A stretch of DNA of 64,000 bases, from NCBI GenBank assembly GCA_003024785.1, contig PUQB01000228.1, forward strand, positions 21,600 to 85,599, read 5' to 3'. Under the pieces are notes generated by a model that saw nothing but the letters and a program-made list of their open reading frames with translations, was not told the origin of the DNA and made no database searches. The stretch is from Selaginella tamariscina (Eukaryota; Streptophyta; Lycopodiopsida; Selaginellales; Selaginellaceae). Positions 24,616 through 36,662 of this stretch are shown piece after piece (position 1 is the stretch's first letter; every line of letters starts with the position of its first letter). The translations under genes and the position numbers were made by a program.

Positions 24616-24641
24616 CATGCCCACTTTAATTACAACGTGCA
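24616..24641 (-). repeat. Right terminal inverted repeat
   Basis: Read on the minus strand from 24641 the 26 bases match the end at 36663-36688 with one change. The mirror similarity between the two halves of the window stops exactly here. Confidence 0.6.
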
Positions 24642-25984
24642 TTTATTATTAAGTTGCTTATTCTTTCCCATTCTGCTTCACTTAGTTTAGGTTTCCACAT
24701 TGGATCATACTGTTCCATTCTTAACTTCCCTTGTATTTTACAATATGCACATTGTGTTACTTTTCTCTTTTCTCTCATTTTTACATTATAGAAGTTTCTC
24801 TTGTGTATGACATACCCCATGTACCTTAAAAGAGAATTGTTTTTCCTTGATACTGCATGTCATGTCTAATGGGTGTCCTGAGACAATATGTGTCTTAGTT
24901 AATAACAAGTCATACAGAGTAGATATAAATATAAGCTAGTTAATTACATATTTGATAGTCCTATATTTTATAAGATCCCCTCAAGGGCTTCTATGTAATA
25001 CCAAATAATGTCTCTAATAGTGGGTTCTCTTATCTAACCCTGATATCTAATTTAAAAGTGTGATCACTATATTTCACATGGGTGCTTGTTTACAAAGTTT
25101 TTAATATAAATAATATAATGTCCATTAGCACTTTAAGTTCACAAGCCTTTGGCCCTTAGAACTATATCAAAAGTTTTTTAAAGTTTATAAAACAAGCAAT
25201 ATATTGTTCTTCATATATGTATGCTCATCCTTTTAACAAGCATTCTAAAGTTAACTAATTGACATGTACATGAATATTCCAGGCAAATCCAACTTGCCTT
25301 TTTCTCTTATTCAAGCTCTCTGCCCAATTGTCTTAATCATATGAACAAAAACCTTCAAGAAGACGAGTGATAACATGATCATCCTATAATTCACATGTAT
25401 CATCAGGTCCTTTGACTTAAACATGAAAATCACTTCATTAATCATTCATGCGTGTGGGAAGCTAGTTTTTAATGATGTTGTTGAAAGATAGGGTGGAACA
25501 TCATTAAGATGATATATGGATCTATCACATGTAGTAATTTCGCAATTATTCCATAACGTATCAATAATTCTTTTCCTTGGGTGCTTCTTGATTGCTCCAG
25601 TTATTTCATTTATAATGTGTTTTATCTCTCCTTCCCACCTATATTTTGGTATGAGTTCAATATCATGTGAGTTTAGCTATCGTAAGTAATATTTTCATAT
25701 TTCCACGTCATTTAAGAGGATTAGTGCTCTCCTTTTTCTAAGAACTTTACATGCCTTGGTCAGGTTACATAGTATTTTATGAAATTGTTCTAATAAACCA
25801 TAGTACTTATTCCCTTTCTTCTTTTTATAAGCTAAGGTAAGCATTGGATGCACCAAAGAGGAAGCCCCAAGTTGAACCAAGTAGTTGCCGATCGCATGAA
25901 GCTGCTCTATGTTTGTCAATTTTATGAGCTTTCCTAGTTGCATGTTTCATGAGCTTTCCTTGTTGCAGGCATTGTAAAAACAAC
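24642..25984. other. AT-rich spacer, no assigned gene
   Basis: A minus-strand frame at 24820-24626 contains CAYCKIQGK and another at 25943-25695 is rich in basic residues (YKKKKGNKYYG, LRKRRALIL). They look like pieces of old mobile-element proteins but I cannot assign them. Nothing else stands out. Confidence 0.3.
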
Positions 25985-26200
25985 CCCTCTGGATGAGCGC
26001 TCCCCTTCTCCTCCACCATGAAGAAGAAGCAGCCATAGCTAAAACTTGAGCTTGATTAGCATGAGCGCTCTCTCTCCCCTCCACTAAAAAGAAAAAGAAG
26101 TCACGGCCTTAACCTAAGTTAGAGTCAAATAATCGCAGTCAGCACTCTCCTTCCCCTCACCACTAAAATAAAGAAGCCACGGCCAAAGCTATCAGCATGA
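25985..26200. repeat. Short imperfect tandem repeat
   Basis: About three units of 60-70 bp share the pattern GAGCGCTC then CTCC or CACCACT, then AAAAGAAGAAGCCA, then CGGCC-like words. They begin near 25992, 26062 and 26135 and end just before the retrotransposon insertion. Confidence 0.55.
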
Positions 26201-26223
26201 AGAAGACGTAGCCAAACAACTTG

Positions 26224-27200
26224 TGTCAGAGTTTTTACCTGGTGCCACAAAGGCAGCTTGCCAAGGTGCCAACCCTGGAATCCCCTCTGGAAACCCCACG
26301 GAATCTGGTAAAGTAACCCGTATTAGGAACCCAACCCTTAGGAACTTAAACCCTAACTGACCAAGTCCACGAACGAGACTCACCTTGTGAATCAGGATGC
26401 ACGGACTGGCCGAGTTATAGGTGTTGTTCCTAGCTTGGCGTGGTTGAGGCGGCCGGAGCAAGGCCTCAACCACTAGTTCTGCGGAACGTGAACTCGGGCA
26501 ATACCTTTGAGCTTGCGAGCAGGTTTTCGGACCAAGGAATCTGGCTAACTCCTTGGAAGTGACGTGCCCTTGTCTCAAAGGCAAGATCCTGCCAACGATA
26601 AGGATAGTCTAACCCTAGGGTGGGTTGTACCCCTGTCGTGTGGAAGTTTGGGCGGCACAACAGAGGGTTGCACCTTGACGACACAAGCTTAGCTTGCACC
26701 GGTAGGAGGTTAACGAGCTCTCTTTTGAACCCAGGAAGCCTCACTACATATACTCTACCTTATTTATGTGACGGACCCCCCCCCCCTGTTTACCTAAATG
26801 AGTAAGTGGGCTGGCACAAAATGCCAGCCCTTAGAGAAAATGGTTGTCCTAACCTAACCCTAAACCTAACCCCTAGGGGGGGGTATTAGGGCGTGGGGTT
26901 AGGGCAACCCTAGGGTTAGGTCAACCCTAGGGGTGTCCCTAACCCTTTTTGACAAGCTATATTTATGGAAAACCTAACCTGGAACGTCAAAGAAACGGGG
27001 AGAGTTTCTAGAAGGTAAGTTCTAGCTTCACCTAGAGTTTCCTGCAAATACCTAATGACACCCGGCCGGACCATCACCAGATACCCAAGTGCACTAAGTG
27101 GGCCTGTTTCCTACTACATCTAGGGTTCGTCACACAACTCGGTAGGTAACAACAGTCAAACCCCAAAGTAAAGGGTTGAGTCATAGTAAAAACTATGACA
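26224..27200 (-). repeat. 3' LTR of the gypsy element
   Basis: It begins TGTCAGAG and ends ATGACA on the plus strand. It contains telomere-like words (CCTAACCCTAAACCTAACCC near 26849) and a CCCTAGGG-rich patch. It pairs with 32598-33569. Confidence 0.92.
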
Positions 27201-27214
27201 CACTCCCCGCCTTT
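27201..27214 (-). promoter_or_regulatory. Polypurine tract
   Basis: On the minus strand AAAGGCGGGGAGTG directly precedes the 3' LTR, the position where plus-strand DNA synthesis starts in LTR retroelements. Confidence 0.75.
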
Positions 27215-27574
27215 GAAAATGTCAACGTCCTCGTTGACGTCTAACTCCAAGACTAGATAATGTTAGAGAAAACTAACCAAAACTAACATATCACTCTATG
27301 CGGAGTCAGCCAAAAGTTCACAAGTTTTATTACCCCCCTTGCATTACGCGAAGCCAAGTACTTCAGAACCGTCGTTCACCGAGTCGTAGACCCAGCTGCC
27401 GGAGGCACCACCTGCGACATGAAGTCACCTGGAGACCTTTTGCACGTCTGCAAAGTCTGTCACCCGACGCACACAACACAGTGGTTAATTTCTTTACGTA
27501 ACTAGAATTTATATTGGAGGCCTCTAGTTAGTGTTGTTGCCGGCCCCTTGGTTAATAAGAAATAAAGGTTCACT

Positions 27575-27946
27575 TTATTTCTGATCATCATTACCAACAG
27601 TTTGAGACCTCGCCTCAAACTCATTCACTACCTCCATCGCGTTCTGCAGATTCTCCAATGGTTCCCATGTCGACTCGCATGCCGGGTAACCTTTCCACTT
27701 AACAAGATATTCACGTTTACGTTTTCGTCGTCCATGAATGTTCCTCCCCTTTAATATCGCCTCAACTTCAAATTCTTTTTCCTCACCAACTAATTCTGGC
27801 GGCGGACGTAAACTACGATATCTATCCGGATGTTTCTCATCCTTGTGGAATGGCTCGAGTAAACTGACATGAAACACATTGTGTATTCCTTCCAACTCTG
27901 GAGGAAGATCTAACCCATAAGCCACTTTCCCTACTTGCTTCACCAC
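27575..27946 (-). pseudogene. Gypsy chromodomain segment
   Basis: This is the C-terminal part of pol. It reads HNVFHVSLLEPFHKD, the usual end of the integrase region, then a chromodomain with EFEVEAILKGR, EYLVKWKGYP and STWEPLENL. The chromodomain is thought to steer integration to marked chromatin. The frame is separated from the integrase segment at 28243 by indels. Confidence 0.85.
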
Positions 27947-28242
27947 CTTGTATGGACCTATGTAGTGCGATAGAAACTTCCTCGAAAGAGTCGTTGGAAC
28001 CTCAGGTTTTTGGTACTCAACAATACCATATCCCCAACCTGATACTCTACATCCCGTCGATGTTTATCGTACTGCTGACGATACCTTTCCTGTGCTGCAG
28101 CCATCGCTTGACGAGCAGCTTCCCATGTTCGATACAATTGTCCGTGAACTCTGCTACAGATGGAACTCGATTGCTATCGTCTTTCGGTAACACCATACTC
28201 TGAGGAATACCACCCTTATTCCCAGTTAACACTTCCATCGGG

Positions 28243-29607
28243 CTACCCGATGCGAGTTATTGTAACATATCTCAGCCATATCAAGTGTTCAGCCCAATCA
28301 AGTTGATCACCTTGAACATAGCATCTGAGATAGTCCTCGACTTGTCGGTTTACCCTCTCCGTCTGACCATCCGTTTGTGGATGATAAGCCGTACTAAACC
28401 TCAGCATCCCAAATTGCTTGAACAACGTTCCCCAAAACTTGCCAGTAAATCGAGGATCCCGATCTGAGATCATCGTTTCCGGTAGCCCTCGCACTCTTAC
28501 GACTTCGTGGAAGAACAACTTTGCTGCTTGTTTTGCATTCACTGTCTCTACAGTTGGAATGAAATGAGCAACCTTTGAAAATCGATCGACCACCACCATA
28601 AGAGCATTGAAACCACAAGATTTTGGCAATCCCATGATAAAGTCCAAAGTAACACTTTGAAATGGCCGCTCTGGAATCGGTATACATTGTAACTTCCCAG
28701 CTCGTTTTTGCGAACGACTTTTCACTTGTTGACATGTGGGGCATGTCTTGACATACTTGGCAACATCGTCTATCATACCCGGCCAATAGAATCCCTGTTT
28801 CAACAAAGCCAACGTCTTGTGCCTTCCACCATGCCCTGCCAAAGGAACGTCGTGATGCTCTCTTAATAGCCTCTCCCTCCATGTCCCTTCTGGAACATAG
28901 AGTCTCTTTTCTTTATAATAAAGAACTCCATCTCGTACTGCAAAATGGGCCTGTTTGAGTGCATCCATTCGACTTTCTATTCCTGCTGGAATATTACCAT
29001 CTCTTCGTAATTGATGAACTTGTTTCCTCTTTGCCACCAGGCTCAAAGCTTCCTTGGCAAACTTGTCCTGAGGATACGCCGTCACAAATTCATCCACCAA
29101 AGTTGACACGGGTGCTGACATAATACGAAGATGACCCTTTCTACTGAGTGCATCAGCTACCACATTGTCCTTTCCCGCCTTATGTCTGATTTCAGGCTGA
29201 AATCGTGCCAACTTCTGCTGCCATCTAGCATACTTTGGTGATAGCTTCGGCTGCGTTTCAAAATACCTTAGAGTTACACTATCTGTCCAAACCACAGTGC
29301 CATGACTTGGAAGATAATGACGCCAATACTCCAAGGAAGCAACAATAGCATACATCTCCTTTTCGTGAGTAGGCCATCGAGTTTGCGCGGCATCTAACTT
29401 CTTCGAGAAAAAGGACACTGGATGTCCTTTCTGTTGCAATACACCACCAATTGCAAAGTCGGAAGCGTCACATTCTACTTCAAAGGGATCTTCAAAGATG
29501 GGCAACTGCAAAACTGGCTCAGAAGAGATAGCCTCTTTGAGTTTGACGAATGCACGTTGGCACTCTGGAGTCCAATGCCATGGAATGTTTTTCGTAAGAT
29601 CTGTCAA
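28243..29607 (-). pseudogene. Gypsy RNase H and integrase segment
   Basis: RNase H motifs (FEVECDASDFAIGGVL, THEKEMYAIV, GKDNVVADALSR) occupy about residues 45-155. The integrase zinc finger follows (HDVPLAGHGGRHKT, CPTCQQVKS) and then the DDE core (VTLDFIMGLP, ISDRDPRFTGKFW, AYHPQTDGQTERVNR). It ends by frameshift before the chromodomain. This is the longest intact piece of the element. Confidence 0.92.
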
Positions 29608-29695
29608 TGGGGCCGCTATTTCTCCGAGTAACCCTTTATGAATCTTCGGTAATACCCTGTCAGACCAAGAAATGATCTAACTTCATGCACGTCTT

Positions 29696-30328
29696 TTAAG
29701 TCATCCACTCAGTAATAGCTTGAATTTTCTTTGGGTCCATGGCAACCTCCCCACCTGAGATCAAGTGTCCCAAGAAATCTATCTTGGTTTGACCAAATGC
29801 GCACTTGCTTTCTTTAGCATACAACTGGTTCTCTCTCAACCTCTGAAACACTTTTTCTAAGTGTTCCACATGTTCTTCAATTGTCGAACTGAAAATCAGA
29901 ATGTCATCAATATACACCACACGAACTCGTCTAGATAGTCTCTAAACACATCATCCATCATTGTGCAAAAAGTTGCTGGAGCATTGCACAACCCGAATGG
30001 CAAGACTAGAAACTCAAATGATCCATAACGCGTTCGAAAAGCGGTCTTCTCAATGTCATTCTCTGCTACCCGAATCTGATGGTACCCAGACCTCAAGTCT
30101 ATTCTTGAAAAGTACTTTGCTTTTGATAGTCTATCAAACAAGTCGTCCACTCGGAAGAGGATACTTGTTTTTGATAGTTATCGCGTTCAGTGCTCGATAG
30201 TCCACACACATTCGCATCGTACCATCCTTTTTCATTACAAACAAGATCGGTGCACCATATGGTGATCGACTAGGTCGAATGTGTCCTCGACCAACCAATT
30301 CCGTCAGCTGTCTCTTCAATTCAATCAA
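29696..30328 (-). pseudogene. Gypsy reverse transcriptase segment, frameshifted
   Basis: Three overlapping frames carry consecutive RT motifs: [31 protein letters not shown] with [15 protein letters not shown]; and [10 protein letters not shown] with FLGHLISGGEV. The active-site aspartates of YIDD are kept. One-base shifts near 30140 and 29905 split the domain, and another at about 29660 separates it from RNase H. Confidence 0.9.
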
Positions 30329-30461
30329 CTCTTGAGGATTTAACCGATATGGGGCTCTTGCCGGTGGAGACGAACCGGCAAAACCTCTATTCTGTGGTCC
30401 ACAGCTCGACGTGGAGGTAACTCAGGCGGCAAATCTTCCGGTAACACATCCCTAAACATGT

Positions 30462-31277
30462 TCAAGACTTCCAAAATAGGTTCGGGAACAGTTCTTGACC
30501 ATCTCCTATTTTGACTTCACCAGTATCCAAAACCATTGCAAGAAACACACGTTCCCGATGTCTAACTGCTTTACGCAACTGAGTCAAGGTAAGGAACATA
30601 GGATTCCAATCCTTATCAGTTAGCGTTTCCATTCTGAGCGTCGTTTTTCTAATGGCTTCTTTATCTGCTGCAAGCGTGATTCGATTATCTCCGGAACCCC
30701 TCATTTCGATTACATGTTTATGGAACCATTCCATACCCAGAACAAAGTCAAACCCCGTCATATTCAAGACAACTAAGTCTAGCTTAGCCTTCCAATCTTT
30801 GATTTGGACAGGAACTGCCCTTGCTATATTATTAGTATTTTGAGAACCTTTGCCAAAATTGATCTTTATTTCACACATCTTTATTACATCCAAATTCAAT
30901 CGACGAGCTAGACTAGTCGATATGAAGTTGTATGTTGCTCCAGTATCGATCATCATTCGGACTCGGTCCCCTCGTATCCTTCCTGTCAAATATAGCAAAG
31001 GGTCAGTTTTGTCTTGAATAGCGAATAAGGCAGGTTGTGTCTGGCACAACATTACCTCTTCTGACTCATCTTCCGGATCTTCAAGCGTTTCTGGTTCAGC
31101 AACTTCCTCTTCTACCATCGCCTTGAAATGTCCTGATTGTTGTGAGGGTGCCGGACACTCTTTAGCAAAATGACCAGGCTTGTTACAATTATAACATTTC
31201 ACGACCCCGCCTGCGGAACGCGGGGGAGCAGACTTTGGAGCCGATCCTTTGGTCTGCTGAGGAGGTGGTAACGCCAA
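30462..31277 (-). pseudogene. Gypsy zinc knuckle and protease segment
   Basis: The CCHC knuckle CYNCNKPGHFAKEC lies near residue 29-42, and the aspartic protease motif MIDTGATYNFIS about 85 residues further on, followed by VLGMEWFHKH. A frameshift separates it from gag upstream and from RT downstream. Confidence 0.88.
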
Positions 31278-31385
31278 TGGTTTCCGAAATCCGGTGGGTC
31301 TTGATGTGTCCGAAAACTTGGAACTACCGACAAAGGGACTTGCACTTCGTTTCGATGGTGATTGATTGGTCTTCCATCAAACCTT

Positions 31386-32273
31386 CTAAACCCAGACTTT
31401 GGAGAAACCTCTCGATTTAGGTTTTGCTTCCTCCCCTTTGTACAAGTCTTCTAACGACATGCCATAAGCAACCTTTTGAGCTGCCTCTTGACATTCCCGA
31501 TAGCTTGTGGGCTTGTACCTTAAGATCTCCCTTCGCGTTTTCTCATTCAAGCTAGCCATGAAGCAACTTCGAGCTTCATCATCGCTCATATTTGGCACCA
31601 ATCGCCGTACACTTTCGAATCGATAAACGTGGTCCATTGGACTTCCCCGAACACCCTGTTGACAAAGTGCCAGGTCAGCACGCAATCGCAAACCGAGTCA
31701 TCCGGCATATACTGCTTTTTGATCTCCTTTTTCATGTGCTTCCAGCTGTTTCGGTATCCACGTTCACCTTCAACAATTCGCCACCAAGTCTTAGCTTCTT
31801 CTTTAAGAAACTGCTTGGCACATGCAACCTTTTCTGTCTTTCTCACGGAAGCAGCCTCGAAATAGCTTTCCATATCATACAACCAGTCATCCAAAACCTT
31901 GTAATCCTTTGAACCCATGAAATTCGAAGGCTTTACCGGTTTGAATTTACTGGGACCTCCACCCCTACTTCCGTCGAAGAATCTGATTCAGAGGAACCTG
32001 ACTCTGAGTCATGCTTCTTCTTCTTTTTCCGTGTGTTTTGGTTGCGAAACGTCTTGGCACTGCCGTGTTCGTTGGAATCCGAACGGCAACATTATCAATT
32101 CTGTCATTCAATCTCAAACATCCCCTCGAAGTTTTTTAGGGCATCCATCATTATTTCACGCCAACCAGGTCGCTGCCTAGCCCTAGGGGTCGACTGGATC
32201 AGCTTCATCCACTCCTCATTTTGAGCCTCTGCGACAGCCCTCTCTGCTTAGCTCCGGTTGCTTCTTTGCTCAT
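31386..32273 (-). pseudogene. Gypsy gag segment, frameshifted
   Basis: The frame from 31918 has the capsid-like stretch AKQFLKEEAKTWWRIVEGER and continues in another frame (31691-31386) with NMSDDEARSCFMASLNEKTR and the conserved REILRYKPTSYRECQEAA region. A plausible ATG lies at 32273 with EEWMKLIQSTPRARQRPGW downstream. Several one-base shifts break it. Confidence 0.75.
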
Positions 32274-32583
32274 CGTATTGAACCCTAGTTTCAACACTCG
32301 GAGAATATGCTCGAAATATTCCCAATGTTAAGTTGGAAACACCCTACACAGGTTGTACACCCACACACACTTGAACTAGCATAAGACTTTCGGAACATAC
32401 CTAGAATCTCACGCCGACTCACTGAGCAAGGTTCTCCGAAGTTTGACAACTCACAGGATTCAAACTCTCTGCGCAGAATACAGACATGTTAACCAAAGCG
32501 ATAGAGTAGATCAAGAATTTAGAGTTATCTAAACATTGAAACACTCTATGACTTAAGGTAGTCCTACTAACCGCAGAGAACTT

Positions 32584-32595
32584 GCTCCGATACCA
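32584..32595 (-). promoter_or_regulatory. Primer-binding site for initiator tRNA-Met
   Basis: On the minus strand TGGTATCGGAGC follows the 5' LTR after two bases. It differs by one base from the usual TGGTATCAGAGC that pairs with the 3' end of initiator tRNA-Met. Confidence 0.85.
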
Positions 32596-32597
32596 AT

Positions 32598-33569
32598 TGT
32601 CAGAGTTTTACCTGGTGCCATAAGCAGCTTGCCAGGTGCCAACCCTGGAATCCCCTCTAGAAACCCCACAAATCTGGTAAAGTAACCCGTATTAGGAACC
32701 AACCCTTAGGAACTTAACCCTAACTGACCAAGTCCACGAACGAGACTCACCTTGTGAATCAGGATGCACGGACTAGCCGAGTTATAGGTGTTGTTCCTAG
32801 CTTGGCGTGGTTGAGGTGGCCGGAGCAAGGCCTCAACCACTAGTTCTGCGGAACATGAACTCGGGCAATACCTTTGAGCTTGCGAGCAGGTTTTCGGACC
32901 AAAGGAATCTGGCTAACTCCTTGGAAGTGACGTGCCCTTGTCTCAAAGGTAAGATCCTGCCAACGATAAGGATAGTCTAACCCTAGGGTGGGTTGTACCC
33001 CTGCGTGTGGAAGTTTGGCGGCACAACAGAGGGTTGCACCTTGACCACACAAGCTTAGCTTGCACCGGTAGGAGGTTAACGAGCTTTCTTTTGAACCCAA
33101 GAAGCCTCACTACATATACTCTACCTTATTTATGTGACGGACCCCCCTGTTTACCTAATTGAGTAAGTGGGCTGGCACGAAAATGCCAGCCCTTAGAGAA
33201 AATGGTTGTCCTAACCTAACCCTAAACCTAACCCCTAGGGGGGGGTATTAGGCATGGGTTAGGGCAACCCTAGGGTTAGTCAACCCTTGGGGTGTCCCTA
33301 ACCCTTTTGACAAGCTATACTTTATGGAAAAACCCTAACCTGGAAACGTCAAAATGCGGGCAAACGGGGGAGAGTTTTCTAGACGGTAAGTTCTAGCTTC
33401 ACCTAGAGTTTCCTGCAAATACTTAATGACACCCGGCGGACCATCACCAGATACCCAAGTGCACTAAGTGGGCCTGTTTCCTACTACATCTAGGGTTCGT
33501 CACACAACTCGGTAGGTAACAACAGTCAAACCCCAAGTAAAGGGTTGAGTCATAGTAAAAACTATGACA
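32598..33569 (-). repeat. 5' LTR of the gypsy element
   Basis: The partner of the 26224-27200 LTR, with the same ends. Comparing the first 60 bases already shows several one-base length differences (for example CCACAAAGGC against CCATAAGC). Confidence 0.92.
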
Positions 33570-33574
33570 ACTTG

Positions 33575-34149
33575 ACCTTGACCCAATGTGTACCTGAGTA
33601 GCCACAACTTAAGGTGCATCAACGGGAGCTAGAGAAGTAGCAGTTGCATCTAGAGAACGAGCCACAACTTGATCTACATCATGAGTAGCTAGGGAAGCAA
33701 GTTGAGAAGGTGCAACCCAAGGAATCACAACCGCCAAAGGAGCCGCAACAGCCATACAAGCCCAAGCAAGATTTCATAGAGGTTTAAAGGAGTGGCTAGT
33801 ACATTGGTTACAATTCTTTGATCACAGTGAGCACCCGTTACAACCTTAGCCCACTATTCTCATTGAGCAGTTGTTGCATCACACTAACTAGTGACTATAT
33901 GTAGTGAAAATTATAAACTATATAATGTAGGCAAACTATAAAAAGTTTTCTTACATAGCAATGCAACAATGAATTTAAGACTAAAGATTACACCAAAGAC
34001 TAGACATAGAAAAACTACACAAAGCATTGGGGCACATCAAGCTATTCTATACAATATAGTATTTAACCAAGTACATAGGATATTACATATAGTATATTCG
34101 CATAGTTGGAGGTTGACCTATATTAAAAAAAAACTAGCTATAGAGGCCT
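33575..34149. other. Spacer right of the gypsy element
   Basis: The first 200 bp are a low-complexity patch with repeated GAGCTAGAGAAGTAGCA- and CCACAACTTGA-like words, which continues the spacer interrupted by the retrotransposon. The rest is AT-rich. No gene is seen. Confidence 0.35.
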
Positions 34150-35440
34150 TTTGAGGTTTCTAGTGAAGTTTCATGTAGAGAATTTGTTAAATAATGAATT
34201 TTGAGGATGTCATGCTCCTAGAGTTCTCAAACATTTCATTAGAGAATTGATAATTATGTTAGATCCACCATCAATCTCACCAATGACAAAATGACCATAA
34301 CTATGATAGTGTGTAAGCATCCCAAAAAGGGATAGGAGAAAGTTTTTGTGAGAGGAAAGACACTTTTGTGTTGCATCTTCAGGAGAGATTGTTTTAAAGT
34401 GATCCATTTTGTCATTTATGATGCTCAAATAGTTTTTAGGAATAAAATCAGTTATATATGCAACTTCTTTACTCTGGCATATGTTAACTTATTTCATCTC
34501 TAAGTTGCATTCTTTTGTGCTTCATAGATTTGTTTTTAAACAATGTATAAAATCATATTTGCTGAAAGAATTATTTTTTGCTATATCAACATGCTGGAAC
34601 TAAGAGTTTTTAGATAACTTTAAATTTGGGAGGCTAATCTCATTCAACCATAGTCGTTTGATCTTTAAATTGATTTCTCCAAGTATTGATTGTTGAGTGT
34701 ACATTGCAAGTAGAACAACCTGAGTATTTCTAGTCCATTAAATATTGGTTTTGTTTGTGTGGCATCCTTCACAATTATTTTCAATAAAGTCTTGGAATAT
34801 TGCCTCCCAATGTTTGATCAAATTTTGATCAATTATTCATTATCGTGGATATTAATATTGGCTCTATCAAGGAAATTTCTTCGATCCTGGTAAAATGTTC
34901 TTAAAAAAATGCCATGTAAATAGACCATGTAGGCTCCACAAGGTGCATGTGTCCTTTAAATCTCTTGTGTAAGAGCACTATAAATATATGCCTTCCTTTA
35001 ACAATATGTCTTCAGAACATATTCTGAACTTTTCAAATGGCTTCTTTATAAATGAATTGGCACCAACAATGTCTACATTTTACAATCTTGAGAAGCTACA
35101 CTACAAATACTAACATTTGATAAAGTATTTTCCTACTTAATTGGCTTTGTTTGGAAAACCTTTGCACATTGCTGAACCATTTCATATGTTCTTTTCTTTT
35201 TTATTGAATGCTTTGTGATCCTAAAGTTTCTTTGCAATAGTTATTAATGTAAGATTTAAATATAAACTTTATTTATGGGCCATTGCACGAGTCTTCCACT
35301 TGAAATTTGAAGTGCCTAATCATATGCATTGATGTCAATAAACAACAATCTCAAACCGATCAAGCACCCACCATGTATTTGGCTTCAATCTTCTATAGAT
35401 GTCATAAGTCCCAGTTTACTTGTATTTGCATAATGTATAT
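34150..35440 (-). pseudogene. Second decayed DUF7869-type gene copy
   Basis: On the minus strand pieces read EIAKKNNSFSKYD and IINDKMDHFKTISPEDATQKC then LLSLFGMLTHYHSYGHF, matching EIAKHSSFSKCD, LIHDKMDHSKTSIPK and SLTGVLTHGHGCESYGHF of the copy at 10387-13239. Stops and indels show it is dead. It aligns at DNA level, same orientation, with the relic at about 5800-7210. Confidence 0.6.
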
Positions 35441-36662
35441 ATGTCCTAGGTACTAAAAAGATAGATCAAATGCTGTTTTCGAATGTACTATTTATCTAAC
35501 TTTAGCTTGGACAAATGTTTTGTGTGAGTGGTACAAGGTTTGGCATTCCATGTTTTTTGAAAGTACCGGGAACATCAAAATATTTTAGCTGAAAAACTTG
35601 ATCGAGAAACATTTTGTGTTTTCTTAATTAAATTCACATGAATGGTTTATTTAAAATAATATCTAAATTTTTTTAATTAAAGTATTTCGATGTTCTCAAT
35701 ATTTAGAGAACACGGAACGCCAAACCTGGAGTGGTATGACACATAAATTAAATGAACTTCTATTAGCGATTGTTGTCTCTATTTTGCAAATCTATATATT
35801 CCACAATCTTCTCAATACAAACAAATTAAATTTTTATTGTACTATAGCAAGATGAGTTTCGCTAATAAATATATTCATCATAAATTAAATATATAGTGTT
35901 TTACTTGTGTCCTCAACAATCAAATTATTCTTTTTTTTTCCTAAGAAATCATTGTTTGAAGCCACATATAAAATTTTATTGCATTATAAAGGTTGCCTTT
36001 TGCAGCCTAAAAAGGTTAATATAACTTATCAGTAATGCTAATATAATAACAAGATGCATCATGTTGTATTGGATATTACTTCGAATAAATATCAATTATA
36101 TTTATATTAATTAGATCTTCAATAATTATTAATCCATCTTAATACTATTTAATATTACATATACATATTTATAATATTACATTTATTACTCAAAACTTAA
36201 CTTTGAAAGCTTTTTAACAAAGCCACATATTAATAAAGTGGCAAAATAAATGTCATTTCATATAATTTATATATTCAGCAGCTTAATTAATTGTGGTTCT
36301 TTTAGAAGATATAACCTTATATATATATATGTAATATGGAAAAATAATTAAAGACACCATGGATTGATTAAGACAAACAAAAAATAATAATTCATTAGCA
36401 AAACGATTAAATTGAATCATCAATAGCAAATTTATCATGGAGTAATGTATTCCATCAATTAATTTCAAATTTAAAGTGTAAACTTATAAGTTTTAATAAT
36501 GGAATTTATAATTATAGATGACAATCCCAGTGGTGATTTTATAAATTTTAATTTTACATCAACAATGTGATTTAATATATTTTAAAAATGTAATTTATAA
36601 TCTGTTGATTAAATTATAATATATTTAAATTAAAATATATTTAAAATGCACACAATGTTATA
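35441..36662. repeat. AT-rich right part of the DUF7869 relic repeat, copy 2
   Basis: This stretch is similar in blocks to 7211-8205. The similarity ends at ATGTTATA (36662), directly before the terminal repeat of the inverted large element. Confidence 0.55.

Larger units (their letters stand above)
9767..24641. mobile_element. Candidate 14.9-kb element with terminal inverted repeats
   Basis: The left end reads TGCAAGTTGTAAC then TAAAATGGGCATG. The right end, read on the minus strand from 24641, reads TGCACGTTGTAAT then TAAAGTGGGCATG, so 23 of 26 bases agree. A third example begins at 36663. Inside are a DUF7869-type gene facing outward at the left, two arrays of an 18-bp palindrome, tandem and telomere-like repeats, a ParB/methylase-like gene and a HAD phosphatase gene facing outward at the right. 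The termini and their recurrence are seen directly. That this whole interval moves as one unit is inference. I could not find a convincing target-site duplication. The DUF7869-type protein is the likeliest transposase, but that is not established here. Confidence 0.55.
26224..33569 (-). mobile_element. Full-length Ty3/gypsy chromovirus
   Basis: Two LTRs of 977 and 972 bp with TGTCA...TGACA ends flank gag and pol on the minus strand. The 5-bp target duplication ACTTG is present at 26219-26223 and 33570-33574. A primer-binding site and a polypurine tract sit next to the correct LTRs. Domain order is gag, zinc knuckle, protease, reverse transcriptase, RNase H, integrase, chromodomain, typical of Tekay/Del-like plant chromoviruses. 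The LTRs are very similar, differing largely by one-base length changes, which suggests a young insertion. Yet the reading frame is broken about seven times, also mainly by small length changes, so either the copy is dead or the consensus has indel errors. It separates the two inverted copies of the large element. Confidence 0.93.

Noticed and set aside
26849..26880. Telomere-like CCCTAAA words in the gypsy LTR as a telomere remnant
   Set aside because: The same words are in both LTRs, so they belong to the retrotransposon.
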